Shown: one piece after another, positions 52,219 to 54,204 of the stretch
Position numbering within the stretch: position 1 is the stretch's first letter
How the letters are laid out: each line of letters starts with the position of its first letter
Assembly (NCBI GenBank): GCA_021817985.1
Contig: JAKAFK010000016.1
Location: 1-54,204 of the forward strand
Source: Pseudomonadota bacterium
GTDB lineage: Bacteria; Pseudomonadota; Gammaproteobacteria; Burkholderiales; JAKAFK01
Direction: 5' to 3'
Length of the DNA: 54,204 nucleotides
Position numbers and translations under genes: made by a program
Notes under the pieces: model-generated
Databases searched by the model: none
Told to the model about the DNA's origin: nothing
What the model saw: only the letters and a program-made list of their open reading frames with translations

Positions 52219-52253
52219 CCTACGGACCCGTCGCAAAGAACCGGTCCCGTAGG
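52219..52253 (+). other. Hairpin at the very 5' end of the downstream leader
   Basis: CCTACGG plus ACC (52219-52228) pairs with GGT plus CCGTAGG (52243-52253) around a 14-base loop, with one bulged base. Transcription from the promoter just upstream would start within it, so the transcript may begin with a stem. It may also act as a terminator hairpin for fumC, but no T-run follows. Confidence 0.5.
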
Positions 52254-52322
52254 GTTCGCGGGATCTTTCGCATGCCAAGACCCCCGGTGAGGGATCGATG
52301 AGAATTAGACAGGGTGCCGAGG

Positions 52323-53906
52323 ATGCAGCTTAGGCTTGCTGTCCCCGCCCACGAAGAGACCGGTGATCCCGCCATCGAGACGCGGCCCGCATTCGTCGGC
52401 GACTGGCTGGCCTCTTTGCCCTTGACGAACCCGATCGAGGCGGCGCGCAGCGCCCGCGACGGGCTGTATGCACTCAATCGCAGGAAGATTGCCGAGGACC
52501 AGCGGCTCAAGCTCCTTGAGCTCTACCGGATTACCATCGAGCAGCTCTTGTCCACGCTCGAGCCCTATTACCTCGGCATGGGGCTGCCGATCCCCGACAA
52601 AGGACGGCAGGCAGCCGCCGTGGCGCGCGAACTCCTGGGCGAAGCGGCATACGGCTACAAGATCCTGCTGGTGGACCAGGCCGACCGACGCTCCGCCGTT
52701 CGGGCCAACAAGTACCTCCCGCTGATCGTCGAACGGGCTGTCTCTGCCCTCGCCGGCATCCTTGTCGTCTGCTACGAAACGTATGCCCCCACGCCTGCGG
52801 GCGTATGGGCGGAACTCCACCAGCTTTTTCGCTACGCCTTCGAACACAAGATTCACGACGAGCCCGTCGAGCATGCGAGCGAGACCCGCAGCGTCACGCT
52901 CGCCTACAAGCAAACGCTCCTGCTGGCGCTGACCGACCCCTATCGTTTGATGCAAGGCGAAGTCAACCTCGTGCTGGACTATCTCGCGCGCTTCGGCCTG
53001 GAAGCGCACCTCATGCAGGCAAGCGAATCCGTGCGTCCGCTGGCGCTCTTCCTCGTGTGCCTGGAAAGCGACAAGCCCCCTCGCGCATTGTCGCAGGTCC
53101 CGCAGCCGCCCAACGCCGCGTCCGATATCCTGCTTGACACCCTGGAGCTTGCCCGCAAGATCCACCATGACCTGTCGGAGCTCGAGGCCGGCACTGACCC
53201 GCACAGCCTCAACCTGCCCGTGCAAGCCAAGGCGTCCAGCTATCGCGAGCTGCTTCGGCGCCTGCTCAAACACTGGGGTGCCGCCCCCAAGCGCCATTAC
53301 CCGCGCACCCCCGCGAGCGACACGCTCGAGCTCTGCGCCGGATTGCGCGCACTCCATCACTTCCTCGGCGGTGGCGCGGAGGACGCGGCATCGACACAGG
53401 ACATCACCGAAATCAGCGTTCAGGTGACCCCCTCGCCCCTCGATGCCGCCAGCCAGACCACCTACCGCTCCATGCGCTGGGCCACCCTCAACGAGAGCGC
53501 CGGTGGCATCGCCGCAGCCCATACGGCGACCGAAAAGATTCAGGTCCGTGTCGGGGAGATCGTCGGCCTGCGCGCCGACGATCAGGAACCCTGGCATGTC
53601 GGTGTCGTGCGGTGGATGAAGGCCCCTGCACCACAGCAGCTGGAACTGGGCATTCAGATGCTCTCCCCGACGGCCAAGCCGATCATGATCCGTCCGGTCG
53701 TCGCTGCCCTCGGAGACGACTTCAAGCCAGCCCTGCTGCTTCCGGAAGTACCCCTCCTCAAGCAGGCCGCTGCGCTCGTGGCACTCGCCGGCACCTTTTC
53801 CAGAATGAGGGAACTCGAACTGCGCGATGGGGATGGGGCACAGAATGTTCGCGCCATGACCTTGCGCGAGCAAGGGAACGGCTTCGAGCTCATCGACATC
53901 GCCTAG
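52323..53906 (+). CDS. Large helical protein with a C-terminal PilZ-like region
   Basis: The protein of about 527 residues is mostly helical over its first ~370 residues (for example NRRKIAEDQRLKLLELYRIT and HLMQASESVRPLALFLVCLE). Its C-terminal part holds YRSMRWATLNESAGGIA, where N-x-S-x-x-G matches the second PilZ motif and the R residues upstream could stand for R-x3-R, followed by VRVGEIVGLRADDQ and HVGVVRWMKAP, typical PilZ strand patterns. So a c-di-GMP-binding domain is plausible, but the first motif is not exact. I chose ATG 52323; GTG 52314 is three codons upstream. It has its own promoter, separate from fumC. Confidence 0.65.
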   Translation: MQLRLAVPAHEETGDPAIETRPAFVGDWLASLPLTNPIEAARSARDGLYALNRRKIAEDQRLKLLELYRITIEQLLSTLEPYYLGMGLPIPDKGRQAAAVARELLGEAAYGYKILLVDQADRRSAVRANKYLPLIVERAVSALAGILVVCYETYAPTPAGVWAELHQLFRYAFEHKIHDEPVEHASETRSVTLAYKQTLLLALTDPYRLMQGEVNLVLDYLARFGLEAHLMQASESVRPLALFLVCLESDKPPRALSQVPQPPNAASDILLDTLELARKIHHDLSELEAGTDPHSLNLPVQAKASSYRELLRRLLKHWGAAPKRHYPRTPASDTLELCAGLRALHHFLGGGAEDAASTQDITEISVQVTPSPLDAASQTTYRSMRWATLNESAGGIAAAHTATEKIQVRVGEIVGLRADDQEPWHVGVVRWMKAPAPQQLELGIQMLSPTAKPIMIRPVVAALGDDFKPALLLPEVPLLKQAAALVALAGTFSRMRELELRDGDGAQNVRAMTLREQGNGFELIDIA

Positions 53907-54204
53907 TCGGCCGGTGTGCCGTGCACGCCGCTGTGCGGTCGCCCCCGCGCAAGCGCCGAGAACGGCGGCACCCGGCCAAAAGCCCGCGAGCCGAAGGCGC
54001 CTCCTTGCCCCCCCGTTGGCGCCGCGCAGGACCCGATTGTGAGAAAATCGACATCGCTCCTGGCGGCTGTCGGCGGCATTGCGGCCCGCCGCGTTGCATC
54101 AGAAGTAAATGTTACCGAATGGTCAGATACGTTGCCTCGCAATTGATGTTACCGAGACGTGTTTGAAGATGAGCTTCAATTTTGCCTCTATTTGGCGCTT
54201 TAGT
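53907..54204. other. Right-hand end with a short direct repeat and a possible gene start
   Basis: No complete gene. The final ~100 bases turn noticeably AT-richer. ATGTTACCGA occurs at 54109-54118 and again at 54146-54155. A small frame opens at ATG 54169 (MSFNFASIWRFS) and runs off the end. Short repeats of this kind can lie at the ends of insertion sequences, but the window stops before that could be judged. Confidence 0.35.

Noticed and set aside
52305-53873. Minus-strand frame of about 520 codons antisense to the PilZ-like gene
   Set aside because: The plus-strand gene has a promoter, a plausible start and a PilZ-like end; the minus-strand translation has no domain pattern and no ribosome site.

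Overview
The window is about 54 kb of GC-rich DNA from a free-living proteobacterium. The block ispB / rplU-rpmA-obgE / proB, the ATG/GTG/TTG starts with GGAGG-type ribosome sites, a sigma-54/NtrC promoter, and ExbBD-TonB all fit a gamma- (or beta-) proteobacterium. A Tat-exported high-potential iron-sulfur protein, a rubrerythrin/DUF3501/Fe-S oxidoreductase trio, several metal- or copper-associated small exported proteins and an ISL3-type transposase remnant of the kind common in Acidithiobacillus suggest an acidophilic iron/sulfur oxidiser such as Acidiferrobacter or a relative. That placement is inference, not proof.

Layout. 1-3.6 kb: the end of a glycogen-debranching-like gene, then an ABC exporter / PRC-barrel / MFS operon on the minus strand. 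4.2-5.6 kb: an ammonium transporter with a clear sigma-54 promoter and two NtrC boxes. 5.96-9.8 kb: tRNA-Leu(GAG), a DipZ-like CcdA-thioredoxin fusion, an HD-GYP protein with a zinc ribbon, and a small frameshifted gene. 9.9-12 kb: an ECF sigma factor with its NrsF-type membrane anti-sigma factor, divergent from two small proteins, one a Met/His-rich exported peptide. 12.3-14.9 kb: a TAXI-type binding protein with a membrane domain, a bPH2 protein and a YedK/HMCES protein.

15.2-26.1 kb is the most unusual block. It is one minus-strand array that could form a complete path from outer membrane to cytoplasm: TonB-dependent receptor, ExbB, ExbD, TonB, an exported alkaline-phosphatase-superfamily hydrolase, binding protein, double-domain permease, ATPase, a COG4280-type membrane protein with two E-x2-E motifs, and a 55-residue membrane peptide. 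The last five genes overlap one another. The binding protein resembles the FbpA/AfuA family but lacks the tyrosine pair that binds iron in FbpA, so a phosphorylated or metal-phosphate substrate is a serious alternative to plain ferric iron.

26.1-27.6 kb is an accessory scar holding an ISL3 transposase remnant. 27.6-32.4 kb holds a fumarylacetoacetate-hydrolase-family gene, a glycine-zipper envelope protein and two cache-type sensors, one of them a diguanylate cyclase. 32.8-36.2 kb holds small exported or membrane proteins, a HiPIP gene behind an FNR-type site, and an ArsP/DUF318 permease. A dead integrase sits next to tRNA-Pro(CGG) at 36.6-37.3 kb. From 37.3 kb on the content is mostly housekeeping: ispB, rplU, rpmA, obgE, proB, the rubrerythrin trio with a PerR/Fur-like operator, a CBS protein, rppH, a spermidine-synthase-like gene, proS, a lytic transglycosylase, a TlpA-like protein, fumC and a PilZ-like protein. 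No CRISPR array and no rRNA were seen.
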